Counted from the first letter of the stretch, positions 1-5,442 are shown. The stretch is DNA of 5,635 bases from Methanobacteriaceae archaeon (GCA_017883605.1 JADGNH010000179.1:1-5635); one strand, 5' to 3'. The notes: generated from the sequence alone by a model not told the origin. Numbers and translations are program-made.

Positions 1-17
1 CTCCATCTCCCCACCAT
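1..17 (-). other. Possible 5' end of the next minus-strand gene
   Basis: On the minus strand there is an ATG at 17-15 (M-V-G-R-W, then the window ends) and another ATG at 6-4 in a different frame. The second is preceded by GGTGGGGAG, which could act as a ribosome binding site about 5 nt upstream. A TATA-like sequence lies at a fitting distance (about 55-70). At most five codons are visible, so the product and even the frame cannot be decided. This is a positional inference only. Confidence 0.22.
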
Positions 18-54
18 TAAATAAATCATTAGATAACTGATAAAAAAAAGGCAG

Positions 55-70
55 ACAATATACATATAAA
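55..70 (-). promoter_or_regulatory. Candidate archaeal TATA box for a gene at the left edge
   Basis: Read on the minus strand the segment is TTTATATGTATATTGT, two overlapping TATA-like elements. Initiation about 25 nt downstream would fall around 34-41, leaving a short leader before the ATG codons at 17 or 6. The whole region is very AT-rich, so chance matches are likely. Confidence 0.3.
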
Positions 71-99
71 AAAAAATCAAATGAAATAATATTTTTTTT

Positions 100-150
100 A
101 TAAAATTGGACAAAAAATGAAATCTATAAATTAGGACAAAAATGAAATCT
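100..150. repeat. Two-copy 25/26-bp AT-rich tandem repeat
   Basis: Copy 1 spans 100-125 and copy 2 spans 126-150. They share the core GGAC-A(5-6)-TGAAATCT preceded by ATAAA-ATT, differing by one A in the homopolymer and one or two bases before GGAC. The copies abut directly. A degraded third start (ATAAAAAAAATTT) follows at about 153. It resembles, in outline, the repeat near 5469-5542 at the other end of the window. No function can be assigned. Confidence 0.6.
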
Positions 151-252
151 CCTATAAAAAAAATTTAAAATATTTAATAAAAAATTTTGTTTAATAAAAA
201 TTTATTTAATAATTAAATTTATCTAAAAATTATTTGAAAGTTATTTAAAAGT

Positions 253-699
253 TTATTCATCCCTTTGAATGCGGGATAATAACCACAAACATCTATTTCT
301 CCAGGAACAGTCACCACATACATCTTCCAAGTCTTTCTGGTTCTTGAAGACTTCATTGACTCTTAAAAATATATTACGAGCCCCAGTTTCTTCTCTATTA
401 TCTATATCCAGTTTTTTCATCACCAGAAGATCCATTTTCTCCATAAGAAGGCCTGAATTCACACTTTTATTGCAGTGCCCATCCTTAAGGTAGGGACAGT
501 GGCTGCAGATGGCATCGGCTTCTTTTACCACTTCCAGGGGGTGTTGGGGATGGGATTCAAGGTAAACAATGATATCATCCATATTTTTTTCAAAACCACT
601 GCTGTAACCATATCCCTGATAACCCTGCATGCAGAGAAGGTGGTGGGCTCTTATCTTAATTTTATCAGAATATTCTCCATTTCCTAGAATTTTTATCAT
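253..699 (-). CDS. DUF1284 family Cys-rich protein (possible metal or Fe-S binding)
   Basis: A 148-residue protein with no signal peptide or membrane segment, expected to be cytoplasmic. The N-terminal RAHHLLCMQGYQGYGYS (residues 17-33) is the hallmark of the DUF1284 family (COG3543-type), whose biochemical role I do not know. Seven cysteines occur at 23, 65, 68, 76, 128, 131 and 137, arranged as C-x2-C-x7-C and C-x2-C-x5-C; with His19/His20 this suggests a zinc or iron-sulfur site, which is inference. The ATG at 699 is supported by GGAG 6 nt upstream and by the RAHHLLC motif starting only 16 residues in. The first 35 bp overlap the 3' end of bioY in another frame, so translational coupling and one transcript with bioY are likely. 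Family assignment is firm; function is open. Confidence 0.88.
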   Translation of the reverse strand: MIKILGNGEYSDKIKIRAHHLLCMQGYQGYGYSSGFEKNMDDIIVYLESHPQHPLEVVKEADAICSHCPYLKDGHCNKSVNSGLLMEKMDLLVMKKLDIDNREETGARNIFLRVNEVFKNQKDLEDVCGDCSWRNRCLWLLSRIQRDE

Positions 700-1327
700 C
701 TGGCTCTCCGTTGAATGCTTCCTTGGGAGTCACGGCCTTGGTCAGGGCTGCTGATCCTCCGATTTTAATTAGATCTCCTGCAATAAATGGTATTAAACCT
801 ATTAAAAGCAGATTCCAGATTCCGGGCCAGTTTCCAGTTATTCCCTGGGTCCATATTCCCAGCTGCAGCAGGCCGGGGATGTATATGAGCACAAAATTTG
901 CGAATAGCATTAAAACCAGCATGGGGAGGAATTTCCTTGCTTTTATGTATTTATCAGCGAAGTAGCCCAGAAAGAGGGCCGCCAAGATGAATCCAATAAG
1001 GTAGCCGCCGGTGGCCCCTATCAGAGCGGTGTACCCCCCAGTCATGCCTGTGAACCAGGGGATTCCTAATAAACCTACCGCCACATATACTAACTGGCTT
1101 ATTCCACCCCACCATCTTCCCAGAAGGACACCAGCCATTAAAACTGCGAAGGTCTGTCCAGTTATGGGCACCGGAGTCCATGGTAACGGTATGATTACTT
1201 GGGCCATTATACCGGTGAAGCACGCCGCTAAAAATGCGATAACAATTTTATTGACCATTGAAGTGTTTGAACGCCATTTAAATGCGGTATATCGTTTTTT
1301 AAAATAATTATCAACTGTTATCTCCAT
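665..1327 (-). CDS. bioY: BioY: biotin-binding S component of an ECF transporter
   Basis: A 220-residue integral membrane protein with about six hydrophobic segments, the usual BioY length. It binds biotin in the membrane and works with an energising ECF module (EcfA/EcfT), which is not encoded in this window. Diagnostic stretches, numbered from the ATG, are PWTPVPITGQTFAVLMAGVL (49-68), the GLLG-P-F and GGYTALIGATGGYLIGF region (85-113), and AGDLIK near residues 183-188; its Asp185/Lys188 pair has the spacing of the Asp/Lys that contacts biotin in studied BioY proteins. A hydrophilic N-terminal tail of about 23 residues precedes the first segment. ATG at 1327 is chosen because GAGGAGG lies 7 nt upstream; the TTG one codon earlier (1330) would be only 4 nt away. 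The gene overlaps the DUF1284 gene by 35 bp at its 3' end and has its own promoter region upstream. Confidence 0.95.
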   Translation of the reverse strand: MEITVDNYFKKRYTAFKWRSNTSMVNKIVIAFLAACFTGIMAQVIIPLPWTPVPITGQTFAVLMAGVLLGRWWGGISQLVYVAVGLLGIPWFTGMTGGYTALIGATGGYLIGFILAALFLGYFADKYIKARKFLPMLVLMLFANFVLIYIPGLLQLGIWTQGITGNWPGIWNLLLIGLIPFIAGDLIKIGGSAALTKAVTPKEAFNGEPDDKNSRKWRIF

Positions 1328-1334
1328 CAAAATT

Positions 1335-1341
1335 CCTCCTC
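1335..1341 (-). promoter_or_regulatory. Strong ribosome binding site of bioY
   Basis: The minus strand reads GAGGAGG, a near-perfect complement of the archaeal 16S rRNA 3' end. It is 7 nt from ATG at 1327 and 4 nt from TTG at 1330, which decides the start in favour of the ATG. Confidence 0.8.
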
Positions 1342-1364
1342 AATTTTAAAGATTTGATATGCAG

Positions 1365-1389
1365 CCTATTTTTAAATTGGTTATAAACC
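1365..1389 (-). promoter_or_regulatory. Candidate bioY promoter with adjacent GGTT-N3-AACC palindrome
   Basis: The minus strand carries TTTAAAAATAG near 1368-1376, about 25 nt upstream of a plausible start site around 1343, giving a short leader that contains the ribosome binding site. Directly upstream of this TATA-like box, at 1379-1389, lies GGTTATAAACC (arms GGTT/AACC), an operator-like position for a biotin-responsive repressor. Whether such a regulator (for example a BirA with a DNA-binding domain) exists in this organism cannot be seen here. Confidence 0.4.
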
Positions 1390-1423
1390 TATTTTAAATT
1401 GATATGAATTCTATTTTTTAAAT
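1365..1423. repeat. Three-copy 22/23-bp-period repeat in the bioY promoter region
   Basis: Units of the form CCTATTTTTAAATTG start at 1365 and 1388, and a shortened CTATTTTTTAAAT starts at 1411. The period of about 23 bp places the copies roughly two helical turns apart. Each unit resembles a TATA box on the minus strand, so they could be alternative promoters or stacked protein-binding sites. AT richness raises the chance of coincidence. Confidence 0.5.
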
Positions 1424-1648
1424 ATTAATCTCTTAAACGTGCCGAATAGTAAAATATGTCTTATATCATTATTTTGATTAAAAACTCACTTAAAAGTGTC
1501 GCAATAAGACTTTAACTAAATCATTACTTTATTAGGTTCAGATATTATAAATATTTTTATAAAAATATACAAAAGTAGAAAAATGATAACCCATCGAAAA
1601 GGGCCCAGAATCTTAATGTAGGCCTAAACAATACAAAAATATTAATTT
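1424..1648. other. Noncoding stretch between photolyase and bioY
   Basis: This is most of the 321-bp gap between the photolyase stop and the bioY start. I find no gene. It contains a perfect 18-bp AT palindrome, ATATTTTTATAAAAATAT (1551-1568), a small inverted repeat CACTT-AA-AAGTG (1487-1498) framed by GTCTTAT/ATAAGAC (1458-1464 and 1504-1510), and a GC-richer patch near 1599-1624. Short T5 tracts on the minus strand within about 80 nt of the photolyase stop, including one at about 1636-1640, could end photolyase transcription, but none is long. Confidence 0.4.
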
Positions 1649-2938
1649 CTAAGGCAGTGCATTAACCCGCTCCACGTACTGGTCTATTTTAAATTTTCTG
1701 CGCAGTCCATTGGCGTTCATATACCGTACCTTGCCAAAAATTTCCCTTTCTTTCCAGGCCCGGTCGTGTTTGCCGAAACACCAGGCCACACCGGTGAAAC
1801 CATTGGGATCCCTGCCGTCAATTTCATATTTATTGTTCAGGTAGAGTGCAATGTCAAAGGCCTCCCTGGGATTATCAGTCCATTCCAGGATCTTTTTTCC
1901 CCAGTACATGCGCATGTAGCCGTGCATCTTACCGGTTAGGACCATCTCCATCTCCGCGGCGTTCCAGTAAGGATCATGGGTTTCTGCCCTCTCCAACTCA
2001 TCCTTAGAATAAATATACTCCCTTTCATCATTCTCATGTTCTAAAAGGGTTTTTTTAGCCCAATCAGGTAGGCAGTCAAATTTATGGTAAAGAGGATTGT
2101 AAAAAACAAAGTTCATGCTCAACTCTCTTCTCACCAGCAGCTCCTCAAGAAATGCTTCCTTCCCCTGACTTTCCCGGTTAGAAACAGCCAGGGCAATGTG
2201 AAGGGGAGATATCTGGCCGAAGTGGAGGTAGGGACTCATGTGGGAGAGATAATCCCTGACGGGGTCGTTTCTCTCATCTTTAAAATGATCTAACTTATTT
2301 TCGAAAAAGTTTTCCAGATGATTAAGGGCCTCCCCGGTACCTCCATGGAAATATTCAACTTCCCTGACACTTTCATCAATTTTTAGTTTAGACAATACTT
2401 TTTTCACATTTTCAAGGGAGAAAGAGGAGAATTCCATATCCAGAGAATCTTTAAGGAGGGATTGGCTTTTAACTGGAACCATGAAACGTTCTAAATTTCT
2501 TTTTATCTTTTTTCGGATGGTAGCTGCCGAGTATTCCTCTTTATCTGATGCGGTTTCCACTGGAACCACCACCTCACTCTCCACCTGGATCAGGGGACAT
2601 TCTATATGTTGAACAACGTAATCCCGCCATTTTCTCTGGATATCCAGGTATCCCCGGTCGGTGACCATTAAAGATGATGATTCAGCCATCTCCAGAGCAC
2701 CCTGCTCTGGTGATCGGTGTAACGCCACCATTTGAATACCTCTCTCTTCCAGTGATGCCTTAACCTCCTTTAGACCTTCCAACAGGAAGTAGTAGTGCCT
2801 CCTGTTGGCCTCAGGATATCCATCTGTAAGTCCAAAATATACAACCAGAGGTTTTTTAAGTTTGTTTGCCTGGTATATGGCATATTCCAGGGAATGATTG
2901 TACTGGGTTCTCTGGGAAGCCTGCATCCAGTAAACCAC
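1649..2938 (-). CDS. phr: Class II deoxyribodipyrimidine (CPD) photolyase
   Basis: A flavin-dependent enzyme that uses blue/near-UV light to split cyclobutane pyrimidine dimers. From the GTG it has 429 residues: an N-terminal alpha/beta antenna domain (about 1-130), then a helical FAD-binding domain. Class II signatures are MSPYLHFGQISPLHIAL (234-250), LVRRELSMNFVFYNP (268-282), THDPYWNAAEM through MHGYMRMYWGKKILEW (320-353), and NNKYEIDGRDPNGFTGVAW followed by CFGKHDRAWKEREIFGKVRYM (368-407). Trp325, Trp346 and Trp353 match in spacing the tryptophans that reduce FAD in the Methanosarcina mazei enzyme (W360, W381, W388). The start is abnormal: family-like sequence continues 19 codons upstream without a standard start codon, so the true N terminus is uncertain. 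GTG at 2938 has GGTGGAG 5 nt upstream. The gene follows the DUF523-DUF1722 gene but appears to have its own promoter. Confidence 0.95.
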   Translation of the reverse strand: MVYWMQASQRTQYNHSLEYAIYQANKLKKPLVVYFGLTDGYPEANRRHYYFLLEGLKEVKASLEERGIQMVALHRSPEQGALEMAESSSLMVTDRGYLDIQRKWRDYVVQHIECPLIQVESEVVVPVETASDKEEYSAATIRKKIKRNLERFMVPVKSQSLLKDSLDMEFSSFSLENVKKVLSKLKIDESVREVEYFHGGTGEALNHLENFFENKLDHFKDERNDPVRDYLSHMSPYLHFGQISPLHIALAVSNRESQGKEAFLEELLVRRELSMNFVFYNPLYHKFDCLPDWAKKTLLEHENDEREYIYSKDELERAETHDPYWNAAEMEMVLTGKMHGYMRMYWGKKILEWTDNPREAFDIALYLNNKYEIDGRDPNGFTGVAWCFGKHDRAWKEREIFGKVRYMNANGLRRKFKIDQYVERVNALP

Positions 2939-2970
2939 ATAATCTCCACCGGTTATGTCCTGGTGGTTTA
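2931..2970 (-). promoter_or_regulatory. Competing inverted repeats over the photolyase GTG start and its ribosome binding site
   Basis: On the minus strand TAAACCAC (2970-2963) is the exact complement of GTGGTTTA (2938-2931), whose first three bases are the GTG start codon. The overlapping CCACC (2966-2962) can instead pair with GGTGG (2950-2946), part of the GGTGGAG ribosome binding site. In RNA the same 5' segment could therefore cover either the start codon or the binding site. It overlaps conserved coding sequence if the longer protein is made, so chance is possible. Confidence 0.4.
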
Positions 2971-2995
2971 ACTTTTTTATCCTCTCTTTTTCTAT
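2939..2995 (-). other. Conserved photolyase N-terminal segment lacking a standard start codon
   Basis: Reading upstream in the photolyase frame from the GTG gives IEKERIKKLNHQDITGGDY and then the GTG-encoded V and VYWM. This matches the family N terminus in style and length; in the M. mazei enzyme a Met precedes a very similar PKRIR...GDGPVVYWM. The codon where that Met falls is ATA (2995-2993). The frame stays open to a stop at 3010-3008, with no ATG, GTG or TTG between. Either initiation is at a non-standard ATA, or an ancestral start was lost and GTG 2938 now serves, or there is a base error. Confidence 0.7.
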
Positions 2996-3019
2996 GGAAC
3001 CGATGGTTTAACCCCACTA

Positions 3020-3054
3020 TTATCACAGATAAACCCTTATTTTATCTAGATAAA
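3020..3054. promoter_or_regulatory. Pair of TTATC-N2/3-GATAA palindromes upstream of photolyase
   Basis: Site 1 (3020-3032) is TTATC-ACA-GATAA and site 2 (3041-3054) is the perfect 14-bp palindrome TTTATCTAGATAAA. The shared half AGATAAACCC recurs exactly 21 bp apart (3027-3036 and 3048-3057), two helical turns, so one protein could occupy both on the same DNA face. They lie between a TATA-like box near 3063-3071 and the photolyase coding region, a position typical of archaeal repressor operators. The regulator is unknown. Confidence 0.5.
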
Positions 3055-3062
3055 CCCTCATT

Positions 3063-3071
3063 CATATATTA
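3063..3071 (-). promoter_or_regulatory. Candidate TATA box for the photolyase
   Basis: The minus strand reads TAATATATGAATG around this position, a TATA-like element in the gap after the DUF523-DUF1722 stop codon. Initiation about 25 nt downstream would fall near 3040, inside the palindrome pair. Other AT-rich stretches nearby could serve instead. Confidence 0.35.
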
Positions 3072-3086
3072 CCCATAATTAAATTC

Positions 3087-4055
3087 CTATTTGTCCATTT
3101 TATCATAGATAAAGGTAATCTGCATTAGATCCTCAGGATAAGGTTCGAAAAATGTCTGTTTTTCCAGGTAATCCTCTCCAAATCTGATAATCCATGATTT
3201 CAGTATATTCAGGTTCACCAGAAGAGGTATCCGCCCCTCCCGGTATTTTTGGAGGCTGTCCAAAAAGAAGGATTTCTCATGGCTGGAAAGACCCTTAGAG
3301 AAGTAGCCCATGGCATGCAACAGCACGTTGACGTTGGAGGTAATTTTAGGATTACTGGAAAGGGCTTTTCTCAAAAAATTTCCATAATCTCTTTTTAAAT
3401 CCAGAAGAGATTTACTATGGCGGTCTGAAAGAACTCTTCCCATCTTCCTCAGATATTCCTGGCTGTATGAAAGTAACAACAGCTTATTTCTGGATTGAAA
3501 TTCAACTAAATCATTGAAATCACCTTTTTCTGTGATTTCACGGAATTCTGCCAGGGTGAAAAGTCTGGTCAGGAAATTTTCCCTGATGGCCAAGTTTCTA
3601 AGCCGGCCCTCATCTTCCACCGGTAAATCAGAAAATTTATCCAAAACTTTCCGGGCGAATAATCCCACCCCACCCCTTCTGGACCCGGGATTTTTAAATC
3701 CATAGTAAACCTTTATATTTTTAACACCACAGGAAGGAGATCTATTTTTCAGAATAAAACCGTCCACATCATAGAGGGAGTTTAAAAATGATTCTGAAAA
3801 ATCCTGCATTTTTTTGGTAAAGATTTTTTCCGTGGCCGGCTGGAAGAGCTCCATCTTACCCTCAGCTTCCACCACCCGCACCGGGTCCCGGGGAATTCCC
3901 AGACCGATCTCTACCTCGGGGCATACTGGATAAAATTCTGCGCATTTTTTCAGATTCTCCACTATGCTGCTTCTGATTATCAGTCCGTTGTAACGACAGG
4001 GCTCAAATTCAATGCATTTACTGGATACTATCCGGGGCCTTGCAAATTTTCTCAA
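3087..4055 (-). CDS. DUF523-DUF1722 fusion protein (TudS/YbgA type)
   Basis: A 322-residue soluble protein of two known domains. Residues about 8-145 are DUF523, with SSKCIEFEPCRYNG (11-24), CPE (45-47), GIPRDPVRVV (53-62) and NRSPSCG (104-110). Cys14, Cys20, Cys45 and Cys109 are candidate ligands of the [4Fe-4S] cluster that TudS thiouracil desulfidases of this family use to remove sulfur. Residues about 185-312 are DUF1722 (YbgA), with the FQSRNKLLLLSYSQEYLRKMGR and LLHAMGYFSKGLSSHEK regions and a YLEKQTFFEPYPEDL ending. From memory, fusions of this layout include the tRNA 4-thiouridine desulfidase RudS; the same activity here is inference. TTG at 4055 is chosen because AGAAGG lies 7 nt upstream and no other start precedes the first Cys motif. 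It lies directly upstream of photolyase on the same strand, as ybgA lies beside phrB in E. coli. Confidence 0.88.
   Translation of the reverse strand: MRKFARPRIVSSKCIEFEPCRYNGLIIRSSIVENLKKCAEFYPVCPEVEIGLGIPRDPVRVVEAEGKMELFQPATEKIFTKKMQDFSESFLNSLYDVDGFILKNRSPSCGVKNIKVYYGFKNPGSRRGGVGLFARKVLDKFSDLPVEDEGRLRNLAIRENFLTRLFTLAEFREITEKGDFNDLVEFQSRNKLLLLSYSQEYLRKMGRVLSDRHSKSLLDLKRDYGNFLRKALSSNPKITSNVNVLLHAMGYFSKGLSSHEKSFFLDSLQKYREGRIPLLVNLNILKSWIIRFGEDYLEKQTFFEPYPEDLMQITFIYDKMDK
3099..3113. promoter_or_regulatory. Third TTTATC-N3-GATAAA palindrome, inside the DUF523-DUF1722 3' end
   Basis: TTTATC-ATA-GATAAA is a perfect-arm palindrome matching the two sites at 3020-3054. It lies within the last codons of the DUF523-DUF1722 gene (FIYDKMDK), upstream of the candidate photolyase TATA box. 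It could be an outer operator for the same regulator, or a coincidence of coding sequence. Confidence 0.4.
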
Positions 4056-4062
4056 AATAAAA

Positions 4063-4068
4063 CCTTCT
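4063..4068 (-). promoter_or_regulatory. Ribosome binding site deciding a TTG start
   Basis: The minus strand reads AGAAGG, followed by seven bases and then TTG at 4055-4053. No ATG or GTG lies between this site and the conserved SSKC motif, so the TTG is the best start of the DUF523-DUF1722 gene. Confidence 0.6.
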
Positions 4069-4087
4069 AATTTTTATTTATATTACC

Positions 4088-4102
4088 GAATCTATAAAAT
4101 TT
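4088..4102 (-). promoter_or_regulatory. Candidate TATA box of the DUF523-DUF1722 gene
   Basis: The minus strand reads AAATTTTATAGATTC across this segment. Initiation about 25 nt downstream would fall near 4068, leaving a leader of a dozen bases that just holds AGAAGG. An A-rich stretch directly upstream could contribute to TFB recognition. Confidence 0.45.
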
Positions 4103-4111
4103 TTTTTATTA

Positions 4112-4154
4112 AAATTGGTCGTTAGTTTAAGTTTTAAATTGGTCGTTAGTTTAA
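4112..4154. repeat. 19-bp direct repeat, 24-bp period, upstream of the DUF523-DUF1722 promoter
   Basis: AAATTGGTCGTTAGTTTAA occurs perfectly twice, at 4112-4130 and 4136-4154, separated by GTTTT. A decayed TTTTAAATT follows at about 4158-4167. The array sits just upstream of the candidate TATA box, where archaeal activators bind, and downstream of the transporter stop codon. The TTGGTCGTTAG core is less AT-rich than its surroundings, which argues against pure low-complexity drift. A regulatory role is inferred. Confidence 0.65.
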
Positions 4155-4186
4155 ACGTTTTTAAATTTCAGTCCTATTCCTAATTT

Positions 4187-5377
4187 TTAATCCATTATCT
4201 TCCGTATTGAAACAAATATAGGGATGGAAAGAAGCTGGATCAACACCGAAAATATCACCAAGTAGGTTATGGAGAAATCGTAAAGTATGCCCATGAAAAA
4301 ACTGCCTAAAAACCATGAAACACCGTAAATAGTATTAAAAACACCGTATGCTGAGCCTCTCTTTTTTGAAGAAGACATCACAGCAACTGAAGACCTCATA
4401 ATAGATTCCTGAGCCCCCATACTCACACCCCACAAAGCCATTCCCATAAAAGCCATATAAAATCCGCCTAAAAATGTCAGAGGCGCGAAAAAGGCCGATA
4501 TTAAGGCCACCACCACCATTATGGATATACCTACCTTATCAAATAATTTACCAAATATCAGGGCTGAAATGGCATCCACTCCCATGGCCACGGCATAAAA
4601 AATGGGTATCAGGCCGGCAGAGACGATCATCACCTTTTGAAAGTGATAGGCTATCAGGGGAAAATCAGCAAATCCTGCTGCAATCAAGGCCGCAGCTGCG
4701 ATATATAGCCAGTAAACCCTTTTTAATCCTTTGGTGTCCAGTGGAGGCATTTTAACTTCCAGATCATGGGGGTGGGGATAAAGGAATCTGGAGATAACCA
4801 GAACAGCTATAGCCAGTACCGCCGGTATCAAGAGGAAGGCAAAGGCTGTTTGATAACTTCCACGATAGAAGAGAACTACAGCAACAATTAAAGGTCCTAA
4901 TATGGCCCCGATCTGATCCATAGCCTCATGGAGGCCGAATCCCCAGCCATGGCCCACCTGGCTGGTGGCATGTGACAACATCACATCTCTGGAAGGTACC
5001 CGGGTGGCCTTACCCACCCGCTCCATTATTAAAAGCACCGCCGCCCATTCCCAACTTCCGGCCAATGCCAGGAGGGGCACAGCCAGGAGGTTAACCACGT
5101 AGCCAATGATGGTAATGGTCCAGTATTGGCGGGTGCGATCGCTGAGGTATCCGGAGAAAAAACGCAGGGAGTAGCCTAAAAGTTCACCAAATCCCGATAC
5201 AAATCCCACTACCGTGGCGCTGGCCCCTAAAATTGCCAGATACGGCCCGGTTATGCTGCGAGCCCCTTCATAAGTCATATCTGCCAGGAGACTCACAATA
5301 CCCAGGAGGATGATAAACTTCAGGGCGTTGTTACTCAGGATGTCTTTAAATCTTTTAGATTGCTCATCAGCCACCAT
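4187..5377 (-). CDS. Major facilitator superfamily transporter, substrate unknown
   Basis: A 396-residue integral membrane protein with about 12 hydrophobic segments in two halves, joined by a hydrophilic loop near residues 198-220, the normal length and layout of MFS carriers. The family motif after segment 2 is GYLSDRTRQ (76-84), with a repeat-related GKLFDKVG (276-283) in the second half. ERVGKATRVPSRDVMLSHA (119-137) and AMDQIGAILGPL (152-163) resemble conserved stretches of drug-efflux-like MFS proteins, suggesting an exporter, but nothing fixes the substrate. ATG at 5377 is the only ATG before the first segment; the site upstream (GTGTTGAT) is a weak match to the ribosome, and GTG as second codon is possible. 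The gene stands alone: T tracts lie upstream of it, and 131 bp separate it from the next gene. No truncation is visible. Confidence 0.9.
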   Translation of the reverse strand: MVADEQSKRFKDILSNNALKFIILLGIVSLLADMTYEGARSITGPYLAILGASATVVGFVSGFGELLGYSLRFFSGYLSDRTRQYWTITIIGYVVNLLAVPLLALAGSWEWAAVLLIMERVGKATRVPSRDVMLSHATSQVGHGWGFGLHEAMDQIGAILGPLIVAVVLFYRGSYQTAFAFLLIPAVLAIAVLVISRFLYPHPHDLEVKMPPLDTKGLKRVYWLYIAAAALIAAGFADFPLIAYHFQKVMIVSAGLIPIFYAVAMGVDAISALIFGKLFDKVGISIMVVVALISAFFAPLTFLGGFYMAFMGMALWGVSMGAQESIMRSSVAVMSSSKKRGSAYGVFNTIYGVSWFLGSFFMGILYDFSITYLVIFSVLIQLLSIPIFVSIRKIMD

Positions 5378-5423
5378 ATCAACACTTTTATCTTTTATCG
5401 ATATTTATTGTTTTGATATGATG

Positions 5424-5437
5424 TTACATATTTTTTG
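5424..5437 (-). promoter_or_regulatory. Candidate promoter of the MFS transporter
   Basis: The minus strand reads CAAAAAATATGTAA, a TATA-like element. Initiation about 25 nt downstream would fall near 5400-5405, giving a leader of roughly 25 nt before the ATG at 5377. Only moderate support in such AT-rich DNA. Confidence 0.35.
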
Positions 5438-5442
5438 AAAAT

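Larger units (their letters stand above)
42..184 (-). terminator. Run of oligo(dT) tracts downstream of the bioY-DUF1284 unit
   Basis: After the DUF1284 stop codon the minus strand carries successive T tracts: T6 at 179-184, T8 at 156-163, T6 at 112-117, T9 at 68-76 and T8 at 42-49. Archaeal transcription commonly ends at such U-tracts without needing a hairpin, often at several sites in a row. The stretch 18-252 holds no open reading frame that I can support; apart from these tracts, a 25/26-bp tandem repeat and a TATA-like site, I see nothing in it. Confidence 0.4.

Noticed and set aside
100..150. CRISPR-like repeats in the AT-rich ends (also 5469-5542)
   Set aside because: Only two copies, no regular unique spacers, homopolymer-rich units and no cas genes nearby; they are tandem low-complexity repeats.
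954..1223. Minus-strand 89-codon frame inside bioY
   Set aside because: It is an alternative frame within the clearly conserved BioY coding sequence and resembles no family.
269..1307. Plus-strand open frames at 269-493, 475-687, 711-965 and 1011-1307
   Set aside because: They lie antisense to the DUF1284 and bioY genes, have no recognisable domains and have unnatural composition; they are shadows of the minus-strand genes.
1328..1330. TTG start of bioY one codon before the ATG
   Set aside because: GAGGAGG would be only 4 nt from it against 7 nt for the ATG, so the ATG is the better start.
1599..1624. GC-richer patch with GGGCCC and AGGCCT as a small RNA or hairpin terminator
   Set aside because: The stem would be only four or five pairs with a long loop and the following T tract is short; support is too weak for a separate call.
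2084..4755. Plus-strand open frames at 2084-2293, 2866-3078, 3514-3705 and 4474-4755
   Set aside because: They oppose the photolyase, DUF523-DUF1722 and MFS genes, lack motifs and lack convincing ribosome binding sites. The one at 2866-3078 only crosses the photolyase promoter.
5388..5407. Fourth GATAA-type palindrome upstream of the MFS gene
   Set aside because: TTTATCGATATTTA has only one full half-site and lacks the spacer of the sites near the photolyase.
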